Shown here piece by piece: positions 19,286-28,318 of a stretch of DNA of 64,000 nt. This DNA comes from Lineus longissimus (Eukaryota; Nemertea; Pilidiophora; Heteronemertea; Lineidae), in NCBI RefSeq assembly GCF_910592395.1, contig NC_088310.1:13215501-13279500 (forward strand), given 5' to 3'. The notes beneath the pieces were generated by a model that saw nothing but the letters and a program-made list of their open reading frames with translations, was not told where the DNA came from and searched no databases. The position numbers were made by a program, and so were the translations under genes. The stretch's first letter is position 1; each line of letters begins with the position of its first letter.

Positions 19286-20279
19286 TCTCATCAGGTGGTC
19301 GAGCTTTGCTCTCAGGACGAAGTCCGTCTAGGACAAAGGCCAGAGAGCAAAGCTCGATTCTTAACTCTAAAGAAACCTCTGTTCCTCTGAAATTAACTAG
19401 CTTACCATTCTCATCAGTGATTTCGAATTTTATGTGATTAGTACACTTATTTATCGTTTTCTTACAATTCGGTTCGTATCGCTGCATTTTTATTTGGTCA
19501 CCATCTTCTACAGGTATGATGCAGAAAATGTTAGATGGTTTATTGTTGTAGAGGGTCTTAGCTTTGTCAACCAAATTAGCTTGCAGGAATAGATATTTCC
19601 TGTAAAAGTTGAGTGGTCTTGTGGAGTAGTATTTTCCTTTCTTGGTGAATTTAGTTTGCTTAAAGCCAAACCACTCATTCACCACTGTGAGCTGTTTTTC
19701 TATCACCTCTCTTATGGTTTTGCTTATTTGAAAACCTTCTGTGTTTCTCTCAATCTTGATTTTTTCATTTTTATCTAACTTGTCTACTTTCAGAGGGTAC
19801 TCTTTATCCTCTGTAAATTCAAGGGTTATGTAATTATTGTTATCACACTAAATTTTCACATGGCTAATTCCAATTTCTTTTATGTATTTTTGCCATACCT
19901 CACAAAACTCACTTAAACTAAAATGTCGAGAGTATGGAAATGTGTATTGAGTAATGGTGTCTTTAGTTGTGGTAGATTCATTTTCCAAATGCCGTTCGCA
20001 AATTTTCATGACTTCCTTTTCAAGTGTATCTGTTTCAAGTCCAGGAGCAAATAATGTCCTACACCATAATTGTTTATCTAAGTGCTCATGTGTTGTAATT
20101 CTGGTTATTTCGACTAGAAATGAGAAAATCCTGACTCCCTCTGGTAGAAAATCACCTGTCCACCATGAATTGTAAAAGGTTATCGATTTCAAAGTAATGG
20201 ATTTTATGTCTAATTGGTCTGTTAAGTAGTACTCAAATTTGGCTTCATTACATTCTTGTTCATTGATTATGAAGTCCAT
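19266..20279 (-). pseudogene. Second single-jelly-roll-like Polinton protein, in-frame TAG
   Basis: One minus-strand frame of 338 codons from ATG 20279 to 19266 is interrupted only by a TAG at 19848-19850. The N-terminal part (FEYYLTDQLDIKSITLKSITFYNSWW) reads as beta-strand-rich. The C-terminal part has a distinctive run: conserved FGFKQTKF, LNFYRKYLFLQANL, FCIIPVEDGDQ, then IKFEITDENGKLVNFRG. The last block resembles the end of the penton-like protein at 28779-29546. I therefore take it for a second single-jelly-roll structural protein, perhaps a vertex or fibre component; that role is inference. The last ~25 residues come from two double-hairpin elements. The TAG may be inactivating, read through, or an assembly error. 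Confidence 0.6.
19301..19355. repeat. Two double-hairpin elements at a convergent gene end
   Basis: Units 19301-19325 and 19331-19355, separated by GTCTA; one stem base is changed in the second. They encode the C-terminus of the minus-strand gene and lie just past the stop of the plus-strand gene. Confidence 0.9.
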
Positions 20280-21045
20280 TTCTATTTAATTCAAGAGATT
20301 TATTGAATTTAATAAATTTTAATCTAATAAATAGAATGACTGATAAGAATCAGAAAATACTTTGCACTACATGTGACAAGTACATATCCTACAATAATAT
20401 GGCTATTCACAGGAGAACCAAAGGTCACTTAAGTAAATTAAATCCGGATTATGTCCCTATTGCTCAACCCCGAGCCTCATCACTGATCCCTAAAACTATG
20501 GATAAGAAACTTGCATTTGAGGAAAATGAGCTAGATGGCATAAAGAAAGTGAGTGGAATAGAAATAGTAAAACAATTTGGAAAGCCTGTAATCACCATTA
20601 GTTTGAAGATTGACAGAGAAGCTAAACAGGTGTATGAATACAGAGATAAATTAGAGGAGGTATTATTTCAACTCAATGATTACCATCACAAAATTAGCAT
20701 ATCAGTATTTGCTCAGTTTGATCGTCAGGGTGAAAGTGTAACACACCCCATACAGTCTCCAATGGAAAGCATAATTTCAAGGAACCAGGCAATTTATGCC
20801 ATAACCAACCAGTTAAACTACATTAAGACACAGATTGAGGAAAGGTACTTTCAAGGTTCTGGACTTACTTTAAATAAAATAGAGTCTTGTAACATGACCA
20901 TCTGTTCTTACAAGAGGTGTAAAGGTGGTCATTACACTAAATTACCATTTAAAACAAAAGCAGTAATAAATGTGGAATCAAATGACAATAAATGTTTTCT
21001 CTGGTCTTTATTGGCCGCTAAATATCTGAAAGAAAATCCAGAGAC

Positions 21046-21132
21046 GGACTTTGTCCTGAGAGCAGAGCTGGAGAGTACATTAAATATTACTACCGATGTG
21101 CTAGAAATGACTTCGTCACGAGAACAGAGTTC
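21046..21132 (+). repeat. Two separate double-hairpin elements in POLB
   Basis: 21046-21070 (GGAC-TTT-GTCC, TGA, GAGC-AGA-GCTG with one decayed base) and 21108-21132 (TGAC-TTC-GTCA, CGA, GAAC-AGA-GTTC). In the second, both stems are changed relative to consensus and both remain paired. Confidence 0.9.
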
Positions 21133-21615
21133 GAAAACTACTGATATCAAAATCAAATCATTTCCTGTATGTATTCAAAAGGATATTCCTAAGATAGAGA
21201 GTGATAATAATCTCAAGATTAATGTGTTCAAGTTAGAGAACGAATGGGCTAAGAGCACCTGTGAGGCAAAACTAGAACCTCTCTACCTGTCCAAGAATTA
21301 TGATGATGATGATGTCATTGATCTGTTGTATTTCAAGGACCATTTCATGTACATAAGAGACATCAATCTTTTCTTCAGGACACTAGCTCATAGAGTGTAT
21401 CTTTGCAGGAGATGCATGAATTACTTTTACAGGAAGTCAACACTAGATAAGCATAAAAAGAAATGTGGAGAACACGATTACTGTAAGATTACTTTGCCTC
21501 CACCTAACAGTAAATGGTCACAAATTAAATTTGAAAAACACTCATTCAAAAATAGAGTTCCGTTTGTGATCTATGCTGATTTCGAAGCGATAAGCACAAC
21601 AGTCAATGATAACTC

Positions 21616-21629
21616 GAGCTCTGCTCTCA
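21616..21629 (+). repeat. Half double-hairpin element in POLB
   Basis: GAGC-TCT-GCTC followed by TCA; the second hairpin is absent. Confidence 0.65.
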
Positions 21630-22802
21630 CAACTCAGACAGATACCACTGTTACCACTAAAAAACTTTTTAAACAAAATGCATCAGCTGTTGGTGTTTAT
21701 GTTCACTCAGACTACACACACCTTTACAATAGCCAGTATGTGTCTCACAGGGGTGCTGATGTTGTAGATGTGTTCTGTAATTGGTTAATCAGGATGGAAG
21801 AACAATTCTCTAATTTATTGAACTGTAACTTTCCTCTAACAATGACAGATGAAGACTGGCATAAATATCAATTAGAAACACATTATTACTATTGTAATCA
21901 ACCTTTGGGATATGACAAGGTCAAGGATCATGATCACTACTGTGGTAGATATCGAGGTGCTGCTCACAACTCGTGTAATTTGAATGAAAAGAAAGCTATG
22001 TTTGTTCCAGTGTTTTTTCACAATCTCAGTAATTACGATTCTCACTTATTTATTAAAGAATTAATGAATAAGCTACCGAAGTACAAGAAACTGAAAATAC
22101 TTGCCATCAGAGGAATACATCTCATTTCAGTTCGGTTGTTTCAGGTTTTTGGACTCGTACAGATTCCTGCAGTCCAGTTTAGACAACATAACCAAATCAA
22201 TGTTGGATGATGATTTTAAAATTACCAGACAGCTGTTCCCAAATACCACTGACTTTAAGCTATTGAGGAAGAAGGGTTCAGTACCTTACTCTTTTTACAC
22301 ATCACATGAAAGCTACAATGTTACTTACCTAGAAAAGTCTATGTTTTTTGACGAATTGAAAAATGAAATGGCACCTGATTCTGCCTATGATGAGGCTAAG
22401 GTAATATGGGATCATTTCAAGATCAGGAATCACGGTGAGTTCATTGACCTCTACCTCAAAACTGATGTGATCCTTTTAGCTGATTTATTTGAGAAATTCA
22501 GGGATGTCAATTTGAACTACTTTCAGATAGATCCATGTCACTGTTACTCGGCACCAGGCCTAACCTGGCAAGCTGGTTTGAAGTACACAGGAATAAACCT
22601 AGAACTACTGACTGATACCAACATCTTACTTACTTTTGAGAAAGCAATACGAGGTGGAATTTCGGGTGTTATGGGAACAAGACATGTCAAGGCAGATGAA
22701 CACCACAAACTACTCTACGTAGACGCAAATAATCTCTACGGCTGGTCCATGATGGAACCTCAACCCTATGGTAGTTTTGAAATGATAGATATTGATCCAC
22801 TC

Positions 22803-22827
22803 GAGCTATGCTCTCAGGACAAAGTCC
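22803..22827 (+). repeat. Double-hairpin element in POLB
   Basis: GAGC-TAT-GCTC, TCA, GGAC-AAA-GTCC, encoding ELCSQDKVR soon after polymerase motif A. Confidence 0.9.
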
Positions 22828-24053
22828 GACTTAACATGAATGTTATCAGTAAAGAGCAGATTATGGCAATTCCAAGTGATAGTGAAGTAGGCTACTTCTT
22901 AGAGGTGGATTTGGAGTATCCAGGAAATATTAAATTTAAGTCAAGGAACTTTCCATTCTGTCCCGAATCTCTCTTTATTGAAGATGATGAATTAAGTCCT
23001 TACCAGAGAGAGTTACTGGGCGATGATAAAAGATCAAATGTAGAGAAACTAATACTAACACAAAAGGATAAAACTAATTACATAGTGCATTACAGAATGC
23101 TACAATTTTACCTCAAGCACGGAATGGTACTTAAGAGGGTTCATTCAGTGATAAGCTTTAAACAATCAAAGTGGTTAGCACCATACATTGATTTTAACAC
23201 TAAAAGACGTATGGATTCTAAGACTGATTTTGAGAAAGACTATTTTAAGCTCATGAATAATGCGTTCTACGGAAAGACTTGTGAGAATGTAAGGAACAGG
23301 GTTGAAATTGAATTTGTATCGGACGGGGAGAGAGCCAGGAATGTAATGGCCAATCCCAGGTTTTCATCGATATGCGTATTTGACGAACATAATGCTGCTA
23401 TTAGCATGAGGAAAACATCAATGAAATTCAACAAACCAATCTACATAGGAGCTTCAGTACTTGAATTGTCTAAATTATTAATGTATGAATTCTATTATGA
23501 AGTTCTTCAACCGCACTTTGGTGAGAAAAATATTGAACTACTGTATCTAGATACAGATTCCTTTGTACTTAACATTAATACTGATGACTTAACTAAAGAC
23601 TTAAAGGAGTTGAAACACTATTTTGACTTCAGTAATTATCCAAAAGATCATACACTCTATGACACCAGTAAGAAGAAGGTACCAGGCTACTTTAAGGATG
23701 AGCTAGGAGGAGTAGAGATGACTGAATTCATTGCCCTGAGAAGTAAGATGTACGCTTACAGAACAAAAGATTACGATTCTAAGAAATTGAAGGGTATTGC
23801 CAAGAATGTAGTAAGGAGAAATATCTCATTTGATGACTATGTTGATTGTCTTGAAAAGAGTAGGTCATTTTACCACAATATGAGACACTTAAGATCAGAT
23901 AAACACCAAATCTATTTGGAAGAAGTTGACAAAAAAAGCCTCAGTCCTTTTGATGACAAGAGGTTCATACTTGAAGATGGAATAAGCACCTTACCATTTG
24001 GAATGTATTATGAAGGCTACATAGATTACAGCGATTCAAACTTCGCTTGAGTC

Positions 24054-24376
24054 GAGCTTTGCTCTCTGGACCTTGTCCTAGTCGGACTTCGTCTTGAGAG
24101 CATAGCTCGAGTTGCAAAAATCATTATTCGGACTTTGTCCTAGTCGAGCTTTGACCTGAGAGCAGAGCTCGATTAAACTAATGAATAGGGTGGTGCTGAT
24201 GGTAGTGCTACTTGGTGAAATTCATCCCTAACACCAAAGTAATGATAATAGTGATAGTGATACACCACATTAGGATTAGGACTATTTAGTCGGACTTCGT
24301 CCTCGGGACCTTGTCCTAGTCCGACTTCGTCTTGAGAGCATAGCTCGAGTCGAACTTTGTTCTCTGGACGTAGTCC
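24054..24376. repeat. Cluster of double-hairpin elements between convergent genes
   Basis: Fills the gap between the POLB stop (24050) and the end of the convergent minus-strand gene (24391). Clear units: 24054-24078, 24084-24108, 24292-24316 (two GGAC-type hairpins), 24322-24346, 24352-24376. A scrambled set lies at 24130-24170. The position could serve transcription termination or 3' end formation for both genes, though this is inference. Confidence 0.9.
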
Positions 24377-24390
24377 GGGTCCTGTTTGAT

Positions 24391-25050
24391 TTACTGAACT
24401 TTTAGTTTTTCTAGCATCTCTGTCTGTGCTAGTTTTTTTCCTTCTTCTAAAAAAGTCTTCTTTAAAGACTCTACATCAACAGCTGAACTTGCCTCCCTTT
24501 GTTTTTTCCTAATGGCATTTTTCATCGAAATGTATTTCTCCTTCTCCTTGAGAATCAAAGTAAACTCATCTGTAGATATGTGAGAATCGGTTTAGGCTTT
24601 ACTAACCAAATCATTGATTGTGTTCAGTTTTGAAATTGCCAACATTCTGATATTCTCATGTTTTTCAATTTTCCTTAGAATATTCTTTTTCTCCCAGCCT
24701 AAGGCTGATGAAATAATGGCACTACCTATTGTTACGCCACCCAAAGCTAAGCCTATCGGTGCCGTGATGACACCAGCTAGAGCGGAAACACCAACAGAGC
24801 CGGCTGCTACGCTAGTTAAATTAAGGAAATGGCTAATGCCAGTAATTACGCTAAATGCTTTTTTGTACTTTGAAAATATCTTTCTTCTAAATTCAATCTC
24901 GCTTTCTAAGAAACTCTTAACCTCACATATTTGTTGTAGTCTGAAAGCCTGAGGGTTACTTTCTGTATGCTTTTCAGACCTTTCATAGTTCAATTGACTT
25001 TCAGAGTTTAAATTACTTAAATCTGGATAAACCTTATTGTCTCCATCCAT
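24391..25050 (-). pseudogene. Polinton hydrophobic/coiled-coil protein with early in-frame TAA
   Basis: Starts at ATTAAATG (25050). The first 152 residues contain a charged helical N-terminal half, a long Gly/Ala/Val-rich hydrophobic stretch (GVSALAGVITAPIGLALGGV) and the block ILRKIEKHENIRMLAISKLNTINDLVSKA. There TAA occurs, but the same frame stays open for about 65 more codons (HIS-DEF-LIL-, then charged coiled coil) to a stop at 24391. The downstream part matches the continuation I expect from related Polinton proteins, so the TAA appears to be a recent nonsense change. Function unknown; membrane-interacting by composition. Confidence 0.7.
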
Positions 25051-25054
25051 TTAA

Positions 25055-25297
25055 TTAGTGGGAATAACTAGAATCAGTTGTTCTAGTGTTTAGTGTTGAT
25101 CCTACAGACACTACAGGTTTTTGAAGTACATTAAATTTTAAAGGTTTTTCTGTCCCAGCAGGCACAGCAGGTTTTAAAGGTTTTTCGGGACCAGACTCCA
25201 ACTTTGACTCTACTTCTGCCTCTAATTCTCTATGAAATCGTTCTAATCTTTCTTTCCAATTACGTGGTCGTTTTGTGTAACCCCAAGTTCTATTCAT
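25055..25297 (-). CDS. Small basic protein, 80 aa
   Basis: Starts at ATTAAATG, 4 bp upstream of the next minus-strand gene. The N-terminal part is Arg/Glu-rich and helical (RNWKERLERFHRELEAEVESKL); the middle has an imperfect duplication (GPEKPLKPAVPAGTEKPLKF). No family is recognised. The tight spacing and start context like its neighbours support a real gene. Confidence 0.5.
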   Translation of the reverse strand: MNRTWGYTKRPRNWKERLERFHRELEAEVESKLESGPEKPLKPAVPAGTEKPLKFNVLQKPVVSVGSTLNTRTTDSSYSH

Positions 25298-25316
25298 TTA
25301 ATTAAGTAAAATAAAA

Positions 25317-26429
25317 TCAATTCACTGCAAAGAGTAAATTTCTTTCAAGTCTATTATTCAACTTAATCATCTCGTTTATGATTTCTGTCTGACTACATAT
25401 GTTAATGTTCTGGTTCATTCTCATGTTATTATTTAAATTCGATAATCTATCAAGCAAAATCATATTTTCATCACGAAGATAATCCCCGAAATGCTGTGAT
25501 ATCACTATTTTCCAATCTGGTATTACATCCTGGTCTCGAAAGACAAACCAGTTTTCACTTCTTATCTTTACCATGAAATCCATTGACCTATCCAATTGAT
25601 CCTTAAATAGTGTGTAGTCTACTTTAGCACTCTTCTGTCTGTTTTCTGTCTTTTCCATTGGTCTAATGTTAAACCAAGCAAAGCACAGTTCAGGTTTATC
25701 TTTGAATTCCTTGATTGGTAAGACATGATCCAACTCTTCTTCTACTATTCGAACTCTGTTCTCGGGACTTTGTCCTATTGGAGATAGACTCCTCTGGTAC
25801 TCTAACCACTGTGAGAAGAAACTGTCTGTACATCCTAGATTGAATGATGAATTACCGGTACACTCTCCCTTAGAAATGCGGTTTAGACCAACTCTAATTT
25901 TGTGTCTGTCTCTATTACCATTTTGGTCAAGGTAATCCTTTTTGTAATATGAATTAAAACATGATCTGCAGTTACCTCTATTTCCGTCTTTACCAAATTC
26001 ACCATCACTTAGTAATTTATTTTCATAACATTTATTACATCCCTTGATTTTACTTGAACCACATTCTTTACAGTAATCAAGTAGTTTATTACGCCTGTTC
26101 TTTTCAAAATTAATTTCAGGTTTCTTTTCACAGCACTTAACACAATAAATTGTAGGTTGATTTTCCATGTTTTGATTCATCATATTATTCTGATTTTCCA
26201 TATTTTGATTTTCCATGTTTTGATTTAAGATAAACTGATTTATCATATTTTGATTTAACATAATCTGATTTATCATATTTTGATTTAACATATTATTTTG
26301 ATGCAAATAATACAAAAACTTCTGAATATTCTGATTCATCATATTATCATAATTCATCATATTATTCTGATTCATCATACCATTTTGATTCATCATACCA
26401 TTTTGATTATCAAATATTGCTCCATCCAT
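25317..26429 (-). CDS. HNH-type nuclease with Met/Asn/Gln-repeat N-terminus, 370 aa
   Basis: Residues ~8-90 are repeats built on MMNQN, NMINQ and NMENQ, extremely rich in Met, Asn and Gln. A cysteine-rich zone follows (CVKC, CKEC, CNKC, CRSC pairs, about residues 95-160), likely zinc-binding. Then comes ELDHVLPIKEF and, after ~10 residues, AWFNIRPMEKTENRQKSAK. This is the layout of HNH endonuclease cores (D-H pair, then N, then a second basic/Asn element) as found in large DNA viruses. The activity is predicted, not shown. One double-hairpin element (25751-25775) lies just before the HNH core. The N-terminus is prion-like in composition. Intact frame. Confidence 0.75.
   Translation of the reverse strand: MDGAIFDNQNGMMNQNGMMNQNNMMNYDNMMNQNIQKFLYYLHQNNMLNQNMINQIMLNQNMINQFILNQNMENQNMENQNNMMNQNMENQPTIYCVKCCEKKPEINFEKNRRNKLLDYCKECGSSKIKGCNKCYENKLLSDGEFGKDGNRGNCRSCFNSYYKKDYLDQNGNRDRHKIRVGLNRISKGECTGNSSFNLGCTDSFFSQWLEYQRSLSPIGQSPENRVRIVEEELDHVLPIKEFKDKPELCFAWFNIRPMEKTENRQKSAKVDYTLFKDQLDRSMDFMVKIRSENWFVFRDQDVIPDWKIVISQHFGDYLRDENMILLDRLSNLNNNMRMNQNINICSQTEIINEMIKLNNRLERNLLFAVN
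25751..25775. repeat. Double-hairpin element in the HNH gene
   Basis: GAAC-TCT-GTTC, TCG, GGAC-TTT-GTCC; in frame. Confidence 0.85.
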
Positions 26430-26475
26430 TTCTTTCTTTATTTAGTAGGACATTTTTTTTTTAATTACGTTTTTC

Positions 26476-26500
26476 GAACTTGTTCTTGTGACTTAAGTCA
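26476..26500. repeat. Double-hairpin element, intergenic variant
   Basis: GAAC-TT-GTTC, TTG, TGAC-TTAA-GTCA: loops are 2 and 4 nt, but the total is still 25 nt and both stems pair. Lies between the integrase stop and the HNH gene start. Confidence 0.7.
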
Positions 26501-26516
26501 CTTTAGAGACTTTATT

Positions 26517-27638
26517 TCATTTCAATGATTTGATATCAGAAACTGGTAACCATTCATTGAACTTATCACTGTAACCCTTCCACTTCACTAATCCGTATTT
26601 CTTGCCTTTACTGGTCTTGTACCTTAGGATTTTCTCGATCTTGTACTCTAGCTGGTCAGGATTAGGAACATAGCTCAATTCCTCTTCATAGAAATATCCT
26701 TGAATTTCTTCTTTGTGGTAATCCTCAAGCTGGTAGACGATAGGGTGAGTAAAGATGATCTGTTTCATTTGGAACACCTCCTCAGTGTAGTTGGGCATGT
26801 AACCTTTACCGAAAATGGACTTGTACTTTGAAATTCTTACACTGTCACCTACTTTGTACTTTGGATCACCAAATGTCTCTTTGAGGTGAAGACGGTAAAG
26901 ATTGTACCACACTGTTCCTTCGTTTTCCATCTTTCTGGCGTCTACAGGTTTCATACCTATTGATGAGTGAAATGTGTTATTGTAGCCGCTGACCAGGTCA
27001 TCCAGAACGTCAATCCACTTGTCAGTCTCCTTAGCGGTGAAATAACGCCACATTTTTTCTTTAAGGGTTCTATTGAATCTCTCTACTACTGCTGCCTTCT
27101 TATCAGATTTTGTGGAGAACCATTCTATGTCATTTTCTGTTAAGAGTTCCTTGAAGTGTTTGTTGTAAAATTCTTTACCGTCATCAAACTGGATTTTCGT
27201 TGGTTTTGCTTCCTCAAATATCACTTTAAATGCATCTCTGATTTCTTCTCCCCTCTTACTCTTAACTGCTAGAGCCCAAGAAAAACGACTAAATAGATCT
27301 ATGACTGTTAAAATGAATCTGTTGCCTTTATTCTTACTCTCGAATTTCTGCATGTCAACCAGATCTGCTTGCCATTGTTGATCGATGTACGATACCATTG
27401 TCTTCCTGAAGGTGAATTTCTTAATGGCCGGTTTGTGTAGTTGGTGAGTTGGTAGTGTTTCTAGAAATTCTTTCACTTCTTTTTGTTTAATAAGTTTTCC
27501 TGAGCTCTGCTCTCGTGACGAAGTCATATCTTCCTTGACCTGTTTCCAGATTTTACTCAAAGAACTGTAAGCCACGGGACTCTCGGGGTTGTAGTACAAA
27601 TCCCTTAGATACTGCTGTGTGTCATCCTTTACATTCAT
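26517..27638 (-). CDS. INT: Polinton retroviral-type integrase with chromodomain, 373 aa
   Basis: Catalyses joining of the element ends to host DNA. The DDE core shows WQADLVDMQKF (first Asp, ~residue 90), KIQFDDGKEFYN (second Asp, ~150) and KKAAVVERFNRTLKEKMW (Glu, ~185). The usual second-Asp motif has Thr-Asp-Lys-Gly; here it reads FDDG, which keeps the Asp. An SH3-like segment follows (KVGDSVRISK). The C-terminal chromodomain (YKIEKILRYKTSKGKKYGLVKWKGY...NEWLP) is typical of Polinton integrases and may read chromatin marks. A double-hairpin element encodes MTSSREQSS near residue 40. The start lies 4 bp from the divergent ATPase start within the palindrome CATTTAAATG. Confidence 0.95.
   Translation of the reverse strand: MNVKDDTQQYLRDLYYNPESPVAYSSLSKIWKQVKEDMTSSREQSSGKLIKQKEVKEFLETLPTHQLHKPAIKKFTFRKTMVSYIDQQWQADLVDMQKFESKNKGNRFILTVIDLFSRFSWALAVKSKRGEEIRDAFKVIFEEAKPTKIQFDDGKEFYNKHFKELLTENDIEWFSTKSDKKAAVVERFNRTLKEKMWRYFTAKETDKWIDVLDDLVSGYNNTFHSSIGMKPVDARKMENEGTVWYNLYRLHLKETFGDPKYKVGDSVRISKYKSIFGKGYMPNYTEEVFQMKQIIFTHPIVYQLEDYHKEEIQGYFYEEELSYVPNPDQLEYKIEKILRYKTSKGKKYGLVKWKGYSDKFNEWLPVSDIKSLK
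27502..27526. repeat. Double-hairpin element in INT
   Basis: GAGC-TCT-GCTC, TCG, TGAC-GAA-GTCA. The second stem is the covarying TGAC/GTCA form. Confidence 0.9.
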
Positions 27639-27642
27639 TTAA

Positions 27643-28263
27643 ATGAGTGAAGTATTTATTTACGAGCCACACAATATGTTAATTTCTGGTGTTACCAATT
27701 GTGGTAAGACATATTTTGCCCTTGACCTCTTAGAAAAGGAGTATCGGCACAAGTTCCAGAACATAGTAATTTTCTGTCCAACATATTTCAACAATAAGAC
27801 ATATGAAAGGAAATGGATTTACCAAGACAAGAACGTCTACATAGTTAATCCCGAAGCTGTGGCCAGTAATTTGGACCTTGTGCTTCAGTTTGCTACTCTG
27901 ACCTTTGCTGGTTCTAACACATTATTCCTCATTGATGACTGTGCTAATTTGAGAGACACAAAAAAGAAGGTGTCCGAGTTATGTAATCTTGCCTTTTCCG
28001 GCAGGCACTACAATCTCACTGTTTGGTTACTAGTTCAGAAGTACAATTCAGTTGTTAAGGACTACAGAGAGAACATAAGAATTTTAGTATTATTTTTTAA
28101 TAAGGATGAATCAGCCATGAAAGATGCCTTAGAAGAAAACAGTGTTATTCCTAAGGAGAAAAGACAGTACTACATAGAAGAACTTAAGATGAAAAAAGGA
28201 TCAAAACTGATCATTAGACTACAACATCCATTTGGATTTACTCTTTCCCATCAAAAATCTTAG
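27643..28263 (+). CDS. ATP: Genome-packaging ATPase (FtsK/A32-like), 206 aa
   Basis: Walker A is ISGVTNCGKTYFA (residues ~14-26) and Walker B is NTLFLIDDCA (~92-101). LAFSGRHYNLTVWLLVQKY follows, the sensor-like region of A32-type packaging ATPases in Polintons, virophages and large DNA viruses. The length is normal for Polintons. It would pump element DNA into capsids. The start TTAAATG shares a 10-bp palindrome with the divergent integrase start, so promoter sequences must lie within the neighbouring coding regions. No damage and no double-hairpin inside; a degenerate hairpin group follows its stop. Confidence 0.94.
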   Translation: MSEVFIYEPHNMLISGVTNCGKTYFALDLLEKEYRHKFQNIVIFCPTYFNNKTYERKWIYQDKNVYIVNPEAVASNLDLVLQFATLTFAGSNTLFLIDDCANLRDTKKKVSELCNLAFSGRHYNLTVWLLVQKYNSVVKDYRENIRILVLFFNKDESAMKDALEENSVIPKEKRQYYIEELKMKKGSKLIIRLQHPFGFTLSHQKS

Positions 28264-28272
28264 TCCCGCTTC

Positions 28273-28318
28273 TGATCATCAGTACTGTGTCCGATCATCA
28301 GGACTGTGTCCGATCAGT
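28273..28318. repeat. Degenerate hairpin repeat at convergent gene end
   Basis: Two copies of GATCATCA followed by a GnAC-TGT-GTCC hairpin (one is a perfect GGAC-TGT-GTCC at 28301-28311), spaced 21 nt apart. Lies between the ATPase stop and the stop of the convergent 152-aa gene, and overlaps the latter's last codons. Confidence 0.6.

Larger units (their letters stand above)
20336..24050 (+). pseudogene. POLB: Protein-primed family B DNA polymerase with one frameshift
   Basis: The first frame starts at ATG 20336 (MTDKNQKILCTTC) and is good to about 22100; the coding frame then shifts and runs to the stop at 24050. A single-base loss near 22100-22110 explains it. Features in order: C2H2-like zinc fingers (CTTCDKYISYNNMAIHRRTKGH; CRRCMNYFYRKSTLDKHKKKC), NDNKCFLWSLLAAKY, 3'-5' exonuclease motif YADFEA near 21580, an HNH-like HDHYCGRYRGAAHNSCN block near 21935, polymerase motif A (YVDANNLYGWSM, ~22720), motif B (KLMNNAFYGKTCEN, ~23250) and motif C (YLDTDS, ~23550). 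This is the replicative polymerase typical of Polintons, related to virophage and adenovirus enzymes. Four double-hairpin elements or parts lie inside it, all in frame. Confidence 0.92.

Noticed and set aside
16779-24376. CRISPR-like array
   Set aside because: Units are scattered, vary in loop and orientation, and have no regular spacers; the host is animal DNA. The double-hairpin interpretation fits better.
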